This document shows, piece by piece, positions 1-8,922 of a stretch of 64,000 bases of DNA. Source of the stretch: Planctomycetota bacterium (GTDB lineage: Bacteria > Planctomycetota > UBA1135 > GCA-002686595). Within the stretch, counting starts at the first letter, position 1. Each line of letters opens with the position of its first letter. The notes under the pieces are model-generated. The model had not been told where the DNA came from and did not search any database. It saw nothing but the letters and a program-made list of their open reading frames with translations. The DNA lies in assembly GCA_014238415.1 (NCBI GenBank), contig JABABA010000013.1:1-64000 (forward strand). Direction: 5' to 3'. The position numbers and the translations under genes were made by a program.

Positions 1-1214
1 CAGAGGCTAGCCAGCTCAAAGCGACCGTCGGCGTCCGTGGCCGTAGGCTCCCAGTCCGAGCGGAACACGCCCTCAACTTTCTTGGATCCGACGCCGGCGA
101 CGTAGACGCCCTCAAGCGGAGCGCCGTCGGTGTCAATGACCCGTCCCGTCGCGTTCCGCGCCGGATGGAGCACGAAGTCCAGCTGGGTGTCCTGGACCAG
201 CTCAGAACCGCCGAGCGCCTTCCGCTCGTTGCCGTAGCCATCCGCACGAACCCGGGGATCGCCCAGGTCACGGCGCTTGGTTCCGCCGAGCCCGAACATC
301 TCGTACATGCCGTGCATGTCCGTGAACACGGACCGCTTGAAGGAGGCCCCCAGGCCGACCTCAGCGCCGGCGATCGGGACGCCCTGCGGGTCACTGACGA
401 CACCATGAATTCGGACGCCAGCTTCTAAGCCCAAGCCCAACCAAGCACGCTCGCCCGAGCGCAGTTCGATCGTCTTTGATGGAGGAGGAGCCGCTTTTCG
501 GGGGGTGATCTGCACGATGAGGAGGCCCGGCTGTAAGTCCTTGAAGAAAAAGCGGCCGTCGATGTCCGTGTGAGCGCGGCACTGCTCCACCCGCCGGCTG
601 TCCTTGCCGAGCACTAGAGCGCCCTCGACCGCTGAGCCGTCCGACGCGAGCGTCAGGACGCCTTCGAGGATCGCTGCAGCCATAAGCCGCAGCTCGACGT
701 CGTCCCCAGCGAAGAGGTGGTCGCGCCGGGCGGTGGCGTGCTCGCTGGCGCTGGCCTCCACGTCGAGCGGCACGGCCATTGGGACGGCGGCCTCAAAGTA
801 CCCCTCGTCGTCGGTCACGATCGTCATAACGGGCTGGCGTGCGTTTCGTTCCTCGGTGTCGGGAATGTAGAACTCGCTGTGTTTGCGACGGGTGATCGTC
901 ACGGTGGCACCGGGCAGGGGCGAGCCGAGCGCGTCGCTCACGACCCGTCCGCGCAGCACTGCATCCCGCTCGGCGGCCAGGGTTTGGGATTCTTTGGCCG
1001 TAGGGGCAACCTCGATGCGCTCTCCGCTCGCCAACTCGCCGAGTGCCAGGTCCTTGACCTCTTTGTCGTCCGACGCGCTGAGCTCTGTCGGATCCTGCTG
1101 GGCGGGCGTGAGGCCGGGTGACAGCGCGCCCGGCCTTCCCATGACAATCCAAATAAATGCCGCGAGGAGGGCCACGGCGGTCAGTGCTGAGAGTTTCGGA
1201 CGGCGGGTGCTCAT
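1..1214 (-). CDS. Carboxypeptidase-regulatory-like (Ig-like beta-sandwich) domain protein, partial, runs off left edge
   Basis: Manual reverse-strand translation from ATG at 1214 is open to base 1: MSTRRPKLSALTAVALLAAFIWIVMGRPG...VLRGRVVSDALGSPLPGATVTITRR...TDDEGYFEAAVP...IHGVVSDPQGVPIAGAEVGLGA...ATGRVIDTDGAPLEGVYVAGV. Repeated G-x-V-x-D-x-x-G-x-P-[LI]-x-G-A motifs. Not in the supplied ORF track. Confidence 0.85.
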   Translation of the reverse strand, partial: MSTRRPKLSALTAVALLAAFIWIVMGRPGALSPGLTPAQQDPTELSASDDKEVKDLALGELASGERIEVAPTAKESQTLAAERDAVLRGRVVSDALGSPLPGATVTITRRKHSEFYIPDTEERNARQPVMTIVTDDEGYFEAAVPMAVPLDVEASASEHATARRDHLFAGDDVELRLMAAAILEGVLTLASDGSAVEGALVLGKDSRRVEQCRAHTDIDGRFFFKDLQPGLLIVQITPRKAAPPPSKTIELRSGERAWLGLGLEAGVRIHGVVSDPQGVPIAGAEVGLGASFKRSVFTDMHGMYEMFGLGGTKRRDLGDPRVRADGYGNERKALGGSELVQDTQLDFVLHPARNATGRVIDTDGAPLEGVYVAGVGSKKVEGVFRSDWEPTATDADGRFELASL

Positions 1215-1628
1215 GGCCCTACTGTAGTGTGACTGCCGTTCGGGTACGCCGACTTGTCGTTGATGGTCGGTGAATCGTTGTGAATGGCCGCCGATTTCTG
1301 CGCCAGCCATTCCAACTCGTAGAGATCTCTGGAAAAGTTCCGAGGCAAACCCGAGGCAACTCTCGGGGCCTGTTTCCGACTAGGCTCTTGTAAGTTCTTG
1401 ATTCTTGGGGGTTTGCATCAGATCAGGTTGGAGAGTGCATCGGATTTCTAATCCGATTCCTTTCATTCACGCGGGCTAGAGGCTGCCGCGTGGTGGCTTC
1501 GGGGGGGGGAGGCCTGCCTTCCTGGTCGGCAGGGGTACGGACTTGGTCTTGAGGGCGACAAGCAAGCCCCGGACAGGGCCTTCGGAGTCGAGTCCTCACC
1601 ACCCTGGGCGCTGAATGAGCTAGGATCC

Positions 1629-2156
1629 ATGCTGGCTAGGCACCCCCCCTCACCCAGGACCCCTTTGCATCCCTTTTCCTCTATGCTTCTTTGCGCGTTT
1701 GCCCTCCCATTGGTTGGTTGTGGGAAGAGTTCCGATGATTTAACCGCCGCAGATTTGGCCTATGCTCTGCACGCGCAGTGGTGGCACCTGGAGATACCCG
1801 AAGACCACGACCCAGACTGGATTTTGGGTATGTGCTTCAAAGGCGAGAGTGGGATTTTAGGGAGAATCAGCGGTGGTAGAGGCTGGGAACCTGGCTCGCA
1901 CGTGAAGGTTTTCCTGATGGATCTGGATAAAGAAAGGTTGCGCTTCGCGGTCGTTGGTTCAGGGCGGGCGGTCAGCATGTCGCGGCCAAACAAGCTATTT
2001 AATCTAGAGACAAGTGTAGGGATTTATAAAATCACCGGTTCGACCGTCAGCCTAGATGAGATCCTCGTAGCTTATTCAGAGTCCGATTCTGTTGGCTTAC
2101 CTGGACTTCGGAAGGGCGACATCGGTATTGCAATTAGTTCCGCCCCTCAGGACTAA
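1629..2156 (+). CDS. Hypothetical lipoprotein (alternative start 1683)
   Basis: ORF with signal peptide and lipobox LPLVGC; no family recognised. Confidence 0.6.
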   Translation: MLARHPPSPRTPLHPFSSMLLCAFALPLVGCGKSSDDLTAADLAYALHAQWWHLEIPEDHDPDWILGMCFKGESGILGRISGGRGWEPGSHVKVFLMDLDKERLRFAVVGSGRAVSMSRPNKLFNLETSVGIYKITGSTVSLDEILVAYSESDSVGLPGLRKGDIGIAISSAPQD

Positions 2157-2471
2157 GTCCCCAGTAGTCCTTTACCGGGATGTTAATCCGGGAGTGACTT
2201 CCAACACAACCAACGGCGTGACGGTGATGTTCCGTTAGAAGACCAATACCAACCTCCAACCCCAGCGGAGGATTTAGCGTTCTTGGGACTCCACCAGGGG
2301 GTTGCCGCCCTTGATTGATCTGATGATTGACATTGCTTGTTCGGCTATGGCCGTGTTCGTTGTGCCCACGCCCAAACAATCAGCAAAACGAAGAACGCCA
2401 CCAGGCAGATCGCCGCAAGTTCTATTTCTCCCATTCACAGACCCTACCAACCTCCAACCCAAGTAAGAGAT

Positions 2472-2670
2472 TTAGCGGGAGAAGATCAACTGGTAGGGTC
2501 CGACTTCCTGGCCATCCCCATTGGTCAACACGCAATTCACGGTGGCGGGCTTGTCCTTCACCCATGCGCGCCCCACATCCTGGAGGGTGATTTCTGATTG
2601 GCCTTCGCCTGGCTCCCCTTCCCAGGTGATGTAGGTCCAAACCCCGGAGTTGATTCCTAGCTTGACTATC
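2472..2670 (-). pseudogene. Decayed C-terminal gene fragment
   Basis: Reverse frame reads ...LGINSGVWTYITWEGEPGEGQSEITLQDVGRAWVKDKPATVNCVLTNGDGQEVGPYQLIFSR*, protein-like but with no intact 5' part. Confidence 0.4.
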
Positions 2671-2674
2671 CCCC

Positions 2675-2954
2675 GCTTGTGATCAGTCGTCCATCAGGTC
2701 CATTAGCGCATCGGCGAATGCGTTGCCCATGCGGTTGAACCAGATCGCGCTGCCCAGGTAGTGGTAGGGACGGTCGGAGCCGACTTTCTCCCACTCCTCG
2801 ATGTTCTCTCGCCAGGTCGGGTAGCGCGCCTCGGCAGCCTTGTCGACCAGGGTGTCCGTGCGCACGGCCCTCACATTTCCGCGGAAGCCCCGCACTTTTT
2901 CCATGGCCAACTGCGCCTCCTGAACGGCGAGCATGGCTCCCTTGGCAGGCTTGG
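2675..2954 (-). pseudogene. Truncated copy of the C-terminus of the SASA esterase at 5636-6682
   Basis: 280 bp matches 5628-5907 with 2 mismatches seen (2872 and 2891); the 83-aa ORF differs at one residue (R/Q). Confidence 0.9.
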
Positions 2955-3134
2955 CGTGAGGATGTCGAAGACTGTCGAGCTGTAAGCCCTTCAGGGCAAG
3001 GAGGTTAGGGCCATAAGGGTGTAGTTTCTGAAATTACCTTGTCCCAGCAGAAGCTCTCTGCATTTCAGAGGGTCAGCGGGTGAACTTCTCTCCGCGGTTT
3101 CCATCTCCAATCCCCTTCAACCCCCCCTTCTCCT

Positions 3135-4100
3135 ATGAGGCTCATTCGCCCTCTGCAAACAGGAGGTCTAGGCCTGTGTGCCTGCATCCTTCTTGCCGCG
3201 ATTCAATCCTGTGCATCCACCGCTCCCCAGGAACAGCTCATCCGTTCTTCCATTGCGGGGGATGATGCCCCCAGCTGGGTGGGTGGAACAATCGCCCAGG
3301 CACCTGGTACTGTCACCTTCGTTGGTCGCGGTGGCGGAGTGAATGTTCTTGACGAACGCCACGCCTTTGATGAGGCCCTCGGGCACGCCCGTGCACAACT
3401 GGCCCAGTATGTGGCGACTCAGGTCAGTACCGAAGCCTGCCTTCAGGATATTTCGTCAGGTGCGCGCTTCTTGTCGCTGCACCGGCATCTAGAAGGAAAC
3501 GGTGAGCGCGTTGATCAGTCCATTCGTTCCCGGGTCCACGAATTGGCGGACGTTATCGTGGGCGGGGTAGCTGCAAGCGAGCAGCACTGGGAACAGTGGA
3601 GCGTCTCCAACACCCAGCCCACGGGGTTCATGAATACTCGTACGGATGGTGTGCACTACTTTCGTCGCTACAAGTGTTGGATTCTTGCTCATGTCGATCA
3701 AGAGACCATCAACGCCTATGTGAGCGCAACTCTGACTGCTTTGAATAGCGCGGATGATGGTGGTGTGGGTGAAGAGACAGCGGCCGCAGAAGCGCTGACA
3801 GCGGCAGAAGCGGTAGCAGCAGCAGCAGCAGCGGATGTTCAGTTGGCGGCAAATGCTCTCAGCGCGCAGAGCTGGGAACTGCAGAGGTTGCGGGAGCGCA
3901 TTCACTATGGACGCAGATTCCGGCTCACCAGTGAGGAGGACTGCTTGCACCATCGGGCGCCCTGTGACTTTGAGCGCTTGCATCCCGAGTGGATGGCACC
4001 CGAGTACCTCGTGAAGACCGAGGTTGCGATGGTCGGATTCGATGTCCCTGTCGAAACATGCCAGTTCTGTTCCGACACGCCCTGTAACAGCCATCACTAG
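3135..4100 (+). CDS. LPP20/FlgP-like lipoprotein with Ala-rich segment
   Basis: Lipobox LAAIQSC; ...APSWVGG...TFVGRGGGVNVLDERHAFDEALGHARAQLAQYVATQVST resembles LPP20-type organisation. Confidence 0.55.
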   Translation: MRLIRPLQTGGLGLCACILLAAIQSCASTAPQEQLIRSSIAGDDAPSWVGGTIAQAPGTVTFVGRGGGVNVLDERHAFDEALGHARAQLAQYVATQVSTEACLQDISSGARFLSLHRHLEGNGERVDQSIRSRVHELADVIVGGVAASEQHWEQWSVSNTQPTGFMNTRTDGVHYFRRYKCWILAHVDQETINAYVSATLTALNSADDGGVGEETAAAEALTAAEAVAAAAAADVQLAANALSAQSWELQRLRERIHYGRRFRLTSEEDCLHHRAPCDFERLHPEWMAPEYLVKTEVAMVGFDVPVETCQFCSDTPCNSHH

Positions 4101-4110
4101 GAGAATTTTC

Positions 4111-4662
4111 ATGCGAACCATAATCACCGCGGTCCTGGGATTGTTGACGCTCTCGGCCTGCTGCTCTCTTCGCTACAGCGGATCTCTAAGTCCTGTGGGC
4201 CAGGCCAAGTACTTGGTGTGCAGATCCTACGAGGCCATCGACGACCTCTTGGACCAGCATCCTTATCCAGAGGATCTCGATCGTGTCCTCGTTTCCACTG
4301 TTGTGGACATCAATGATGTGGGTCGCACGACCATGTTCGGGCGGGTGATCAGTGAGTGTTTGTCCTCGCGCCTGACCCAGGTCGACAAGGATGTAATTCA
4401 TGCCACCGTTCGATCGGACCAGATGCTTGTGCGCCAGGACGGCCAGTTCCTTCTCTCGCGTGAAGCACGGAACCTGGCTATGGACTACAACGCTCGAACG
4501 GCTCTAGTGAGTACCTACGCCGTGATGGACAAGACGGTCATTCTCTCTTTGAAATTGGTTTCCACGGTTGAGGACTCCACCTTGGCCGGAGTCGAAATCG
4601 TCCTCTGTCGAAATGAGACAGTGAGCGACATGTTGGAAGAACGGGTGCGGACCAGTTACTAG
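4111..4662 (+). CDS. FlgO-like outer-membrane lipoprotein
   Basis: Lipobox LTLSAC; LVSTVVDINDVGRTTMFGRVISECLSSRLTQ resembles the FlgO domain; start corrected from 4024 to ATG 4111 preceded by aggag. Confidence 0.6.
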   Translation: MRTIITAVLGLLTLSACCSLRYSGSLSPVGQAKYLVCRSYEAIDDLLDQHPYPEDLDRVLVSTVVDINDVGRTTMFGRVISECLSSRLTQVDKDVIHATVRSDQMLVRQDGQFLLSREARNLAMDYNARTALVSTYAVMDKTVILSLKLVSTVEDSTLAGVEIVLCRNETVSDMLEERVRTSY

Positions 4663-4753
4663 CTGCTCTTGTCTTTAGTTCTTCAAGAATCATGACCCCC
4701 ATCCCCCCGGTCTTACCTGCGATTTCCCCGACACTACACCTGTACCGATACTA

Positions 4754-5464
4754 ATGAAAGTTCTACATCTGCTCACTTTGTTCGCGTTTCCCGTAGCCGG
4801 GGCTCTGGCACAAGACCCATGCCCGCCACAGCTTCCAATGCCAAGTTTTGGGCAGCATCACTTGAGCCTCTCAATCGGATCTCGGAGCTTGGAAATGGAG
4901 GGTATCGGAGATAGCAATCTCTTCGATAATGATTGGTACAACCGTGGCAGCCAAGCTACCTACGGCTTGACTTATCACTATGGTTCGCCCGGAACGATCG
5001 GGTGGGAAGCTGGCGTGTTGCTCGGTTCTGGCGACACAACCAACAACATCCACTTGGGAACGGGTACTGTAGACGGCACCAAGACCACTCCCGGGGTCAC
5101 GGAATCAGAAACTACCGAGCTGTTTCTGGGCCTCCGCTACGAGGCGGATACCGGGTCGATTCGCCCCTATGTGGGTGCTGGAGTCTGCTACATCGATGCA
5201 AAGGAGTACTTCGCCTGGTCTGACCCCCCTGGTTCCCCTGGCGTGCCCCTGGGCTCTGGCTCGATGTCTGGTGCAGGGGACACATCTGGTTTCTACCTGC
5301 ATGCAGGTGTCAACTTCATTCTCGATGGGAACATGTCCGTCGGACTGGATTACCGCAGCGTAATGGGGACGGAGAACATCGATTTCTTCCCGGGCATGTT
5401 CGCTGGTGGTGGCTCATCGATGGATAGCGATGTGGTTTCCCTTGTTCTAGGATTTGGTTTCTAA
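4754..5464 (+). CDS. Outer-membrane beta-barrel protein
   Basis: Signal peptide (AGALA|QD), alternating aromatic/Gly strands, C-terminal VVSLVLGFGF ending in Phe. Confidence 0.7.
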   Translation: MKVLHLLTLFAFPVAGALAQDPCPPQLPMPSFGQHHLSLSIGSRSLEMEGIGDSNLFDNDWYNRGSQATYGLTYHYGSPGTIGWEAGVLLGSGDTTNNIHLGTGTVDGTKTTPGVTESETTELFLGLRYEADTGSIRPYVGAGVCYIDAKEYFAWSDPPGSPGVPLGSGSMSGAGDTSGFYLHAGVNFILDGNMSVGLDYRSVMGTENIDFFPGMFAGGGSSMDSDVVSLVLGFGF

Positions 5465-5635
5465 GGGAAAACACAGTCGCGGGGTCTGGCGCAGCCCGGC
5501 TAGGCAAGATTCCACACGGATTGCCCAGCGGGCACCCTGCCTTGGTCGAAAGCGTGCTCTTGGGAGTTGCTTTCCGCCCAACCTGTTTCGACCTGCAAAG
5601 GTCTCAGGCCTGGTTGGGGGGCGACCGGCTTGTGA

Positions 5636-6682
5636 TCAGTCGTCCATCAGGTCCATTAGCGCATCGGCGAATGCGTTGCCCATGCGGTTGAACCAGATCG
5701 CGCTGCCCAGGTAGTGGTAGGGACGGTCGGAGCCGACTTTCTCCCACTCCTCGATGTTCTCTCGCCAGGTCGGGTAGCGCGCCTCGGCAGCCTTGTCGAC
5801 CAGGGTGTCCGTGCGCACGGCCCTTACATTTCCGCGGAAGCCCTGCACTTTTTCCATGGCCAACTGCGCCTCCTGAACGGCGAGCATGGCTCCCTTGGCA
5901 GGCTTGGACTGGTTCTGTCCCATCACTCCGATAACGAAGGGCAGCTTGGGTGCTTTCAGGTCCCGCCGGACGTCATTGATGAAGTGCTCCATGTTCGAGG
6001 CGTACTCGACTTCGGCGCCGTTGTATTGATCGTTCCAGCCCTGGAACCAGACGAACCCGGCAAGCTCCGGGGTCTTGCCCTTCAGGGCCGGGAAGCGGGT
6101 GTCCAGCTCGGCCAGGGTGACCTTCACTTCGGTCATCATGTCGCGATAGGACTGGCCGTACTCCGCGCGGATGCCTTCTACGGTCGGCATGGGGTCGTCG
6201 CGGTTGTTCTTCTCGTTGTCCTTCTTGGTCTTCTCGGTCAGCTTCTCATGCTCGGCCTGGATCCGCTCCTCGGGAATCCCAGCGCTCGGTGACCGGAAGA
6301 GCTTGTACAGGGAGTGTCCGCCCCAGGCCGTCTTGATCAAGAGGACCGGTTCATCAAAGGCGTCCCCCAGAACGGTACCCAGCTCAAGCTCCACACCCGT
6401 CCTGTTGGGGGAGCCATAGCCGATGGTCAATCCTCCGCGCCGCTTCAGGTAATTGATGAACACATCATCACGCGTAATCCACTCGCCATCCTTGCGCAGG
6501 TGCGCGAAGAGATCCGCGGTCTTCGGGTTGGTGGCCTGGTATTCGAGCAGCTTGTTCTGTGCCTTGCCCTCCATGTTGGACTGCCCGGCCAGGATGAAGA
6601 CTTTGACACGACCGTCAGCCTGAGCGGGTCCTCCAAGCAGAACGAAAGCAAGAAGAGCAAGGTAGAAGATGCGTGTGTTCAT
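5636..6682 (-). CDS. Sialate O-acetylesterase/carbohydrate esterase (SASA domain)
   Basis: Signal peptide; VFILAGQSNMEGKAQ block; WFQGWND motif. Confidence 0.85.
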   Translation of the reverse strand: MNTRIFYLALLAFVLLGGPAQADGRVKVFILAGQSNMEGKAQNKLLEYQATNPKTADLFAHLRKDGEWITRDDVFINYLKRRGGLTIGYGSPNRTGVELELGTVLGDAFDEPVLLIKTAWGGHSLYKLFRSPSAGIPEERIQAEHEKLTEKTKKDNEKNNRDDPMPTVEGIRAEYGQSYRDMMTEVKVTLAELDTRFPALKGKTPELAGFVWFQGWNDQYNGAEVEYASNMEHFINDVRRDLKAPKLPFVIGVMGQNQSKPAKGAMLAVQEAQLAMEKVQGFRGNVRAVRTDTLVDKAAEARYPTWRENIEEWEKVGSDRPYHYLGSAIWFNRMGNAFADALMDLMDD

Positions 6683-7043
6683 GATAGTCGGGTTGCTTCA
6701 GCTGGGTCGTCGTTGGGCATGCCGGTCGCTTGGTTGCAGGCCTGATTTCAGCATGGGAAACGGACTCGGGCCCGATGGCCGAATCCTACCAACTCAAACC
6801 CCCGTCAAGAGTCAGACGCTGATGGGCCGTTGTTGAACGGGTCAGGCTCTGGACATGTGACTCATAATGGTCCGCTCGGCCGAGTTGGGTTTCGGCTTTT
6901 CTTGCAGCGGGAACCTCCTTCCACGGCCCCTGGCCTGCACGCATTGCGACGGTGCTCTCTGCCGGTTACAATCTGCCCTCGACCTCTCACCACTCTCTGT
7001 CTGACACTCACCTTGTGATCTGTCCACTTCAAAGGAGAACCTC

Positions 7044-7847
7044 ATGCTTCATTCCACTCGTCAAAGAACAATGCGGACCCTTATTGCAGGTACAGGATTG
7101 CTCTGCCTCGCTGCACCGAGCCTTGCACATGTCAATCTCCTTGCGCCGAACGGTGGTCAGGTATTCAATGCTGGCGCTCCGGTCAGTATTGAATGGGAAA
7201 TTGCTGCCGTCCACATAACGGAGAACTGGGATCTCTGGTATTCGACTACCGGGGCGCTGGGTCCCTGGATTCCGATTGCAATGGATCTGCCCGTGGGAGA
7301 CAACACGCAGGGAGCCGTGCACACCTATGCATGGACCGCTCCGAATGTGTCGTCCACCCAGATGCGCGTGCGCGTGCGTCAGGACAACAACGGAAACGAC
7401 TATGAGGACATTTCTGACCTGGACTTCACGGTCCAGCTCACCTGCTGTGGCATAGCCTATTGCGATCCCGGTTCCCTGAACTCCACGGGCCTGCCGGGCC
7501 TGCTGGAAGCAGGTGGGTCGCATCTGGTCGCAGACAACAACTTCACTCTGCATGCTCTGCAACTGCCCGCGAATCAGTTCGGGTACCCCCTGTTCTCCAA
7601 TGCGCAAGCCGCCGTTCCTGTGGCTTCCGGTACGCTCTGCCTGGGTGGTCAAATCGGTCGGTTTACTTCGAACCTCTTCCACTCCGGGGCATCCGGTGAT
7701 TCCGGCTCACTCGTCATGGACATGAACAACCTGCCATCGCCTCCAGGTGGAGGGGTGCTGCCCGGGGATACCTGGAACTTCCAGGTCTGGTACCGCGACA
7801 GTGGGACCTCGAACTTCACAAATGGCGTGGTCGTTGTATTCCAGTGA
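7044..7847 (+). CDS. Secreted protein with N-terminal beta-sandwich and a C-terminal domain shared with 37680-40322
   Basis: RBS aaaggag, signal peptide; C-terminus CDPGSLNSTG...LCLGGQIGRF...WNFQVWYRDSGTSNFTNGVVVVF. Confidence 0.7.
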   Translation: MLHSTRQRTMRTLIAGTGLLCLAAPSLAHVNLLAPNGGQVFNAGAPVSIEWEIAAVHITENWDLWYSTTGALGPWIPIAMDLPVGDNTQGAVHTYAWTAPNVSSTQMRVRVRQDNNGNDYEDISDLDFTVQLTCCGIAYCDPGSLNSTGLPGLLEAGGSHLVADNNFTLHALQLPANQFGYPLFSNAQAAVPVASGTLCLGGQIGRFTSNLFHSGASGDSGSLVMDMNNLPSPPGGGVLPGDTWNFQVWYRDSGTSNFTNGVVVVFQ

Positions 7848-7959
7848 CGCGCTGATCCGTGGAATTGTGATTGCTGGCTCTGTGTGCCCTGGGGCGCATT
7901 GAATCAGAGCTTCAACGAACTCTCAGCTTTCCCCTGATTGGCCTGGGGCGAGACTGGAA

Positions 7960-8586
7960 TCATCTGCCACCGATTCTGATGCGAAAGAACCCAGGGGCGA
8001 AGCCGCGCAGAAGGAAGCCGCCTGCTATCAGGAGTGCGAAGCCGAGGATTCCCAATACTGTGGGGACCACCATGGTGTTCTGACGCATCCATACGGCCAA
8101 TTCGAAGTCTGGGCCTTTTTGCGGTCCAGTGCCCATGGCAATCTGGACCCTGTGGGTCCCGGGGGTACGAACTTCGATGTGTTCATCGATGCTGGCAACC
8201 TTGTGAATGCTTGTGTTGGGGAAGCCGTTGGTAGTCAAACTCCAGCTCCACCCTCTCTTGCGCTTTGATTTTTTGCTCGGCACCGAGATTCGAGCATCTG
8301 ACTGCCAGATCTGTTCACCATCTGGAGCAAGCACTCGCAAATCAAATGAATGGGCACCCGTGGGCTTGGTGCTCCCCTTTTTGACTTCTCCGATCAGTAC
8401 TGATATTGGGGACTGGTCCGGATGGAGGTCGATTTCATATTCGACGGTCCCGGCGTGCGCGGCCATCTGCACCTTCTGCAGGTGCAGATGATCTCCGCTG
8501 TAATACCTTGCATAGGAAAAGGTCCCAAGGCTGCCCACGCCAGCGAGGAGAACAAGAGAACCAATCAGTCGTTTCACGGCCTTCAT
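7960..8586 (-). CDS. Hypothetical membrane protein, two TM segments
   Basis: N-terminal TM LIGSLVLLAGVGSLGTF and C-terminal TM VPTVLGILGFALLIAGGFLL. Confidence 0.6.
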   Translation of the reverse strand: MKAVKRLIGSLVLLAGVGSLGTFSYARYYSGDHLHLQKVQMAAHAGTVEYEIDLHPDQSPISVLIGEVKKGSTKPTGAHSFDLRVLAPDGEQIWQSDARISVPSKKSKRKRGWSWSLTTNGFPNTSIHKVASIDEHIEVRTPGTHRVQIAMGTGPQKGPDFELAVWMRQNTMVVPTVLGILGFALLIAGGFLLRGFAPGFFRIRIGGR

Positions 8587-8619
8587 GGATAGACGGTATC
8601 AGATGTGATCCAGTGATCG

Positions 8620-8859
8620 CTATATCTTCATGGTGCGCAGTATTCTCCCAGCGATCAGGAGCAATATGCCCAGGCCAAAGGTCGGAAGTGCTGCGCTAAG
8701 CACCATGGCGAGTCCCATGGATCCCTGCACGATGTTCGATGTCCACATCGCAATGCCGACCCATCCTGCCGCGAGGCAGAAGATCAAGCCCAGCATTTCT
8801 GATGCCAGAGCGATGTTTGCATTGGTCCTGTGGTTGTTTTCTTCCATTGGGTCTCTCAT
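8620..8859 (-). CDS. Small hypothetical membrane protein
   Basis: 79-aa ORF with two hydrophobic helices, same strand as 7960-8586. Confidence 0.5.
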   Translation of the reverse strand: MRDPMEENNHRTNANIALASEMLGLIFCLAAGWVGIAMWTSNIVQGSMGLAMVLSAALPTFGLGILLLIAGRILRTMKI

Positions 8860-8922
8860 TGACCAACAGCCCTGCCGTGATAGTTCAGGATTGTTGGCGA
8901 TGTCCAGTTGGAGTGCTCTTAT

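Noticed and set aside
1501-1620. tRNA-like ttcggagtcgagtcctcacc stretch
   Set aside because: No matching acceptor or anticodon stems could be folded by eye.
2675-5907. Insertion sequence flanked by direct repeats
   Set aside because: No transposase or terminal inverted repeats; the repeats are gene fragments of the SASA esterase.
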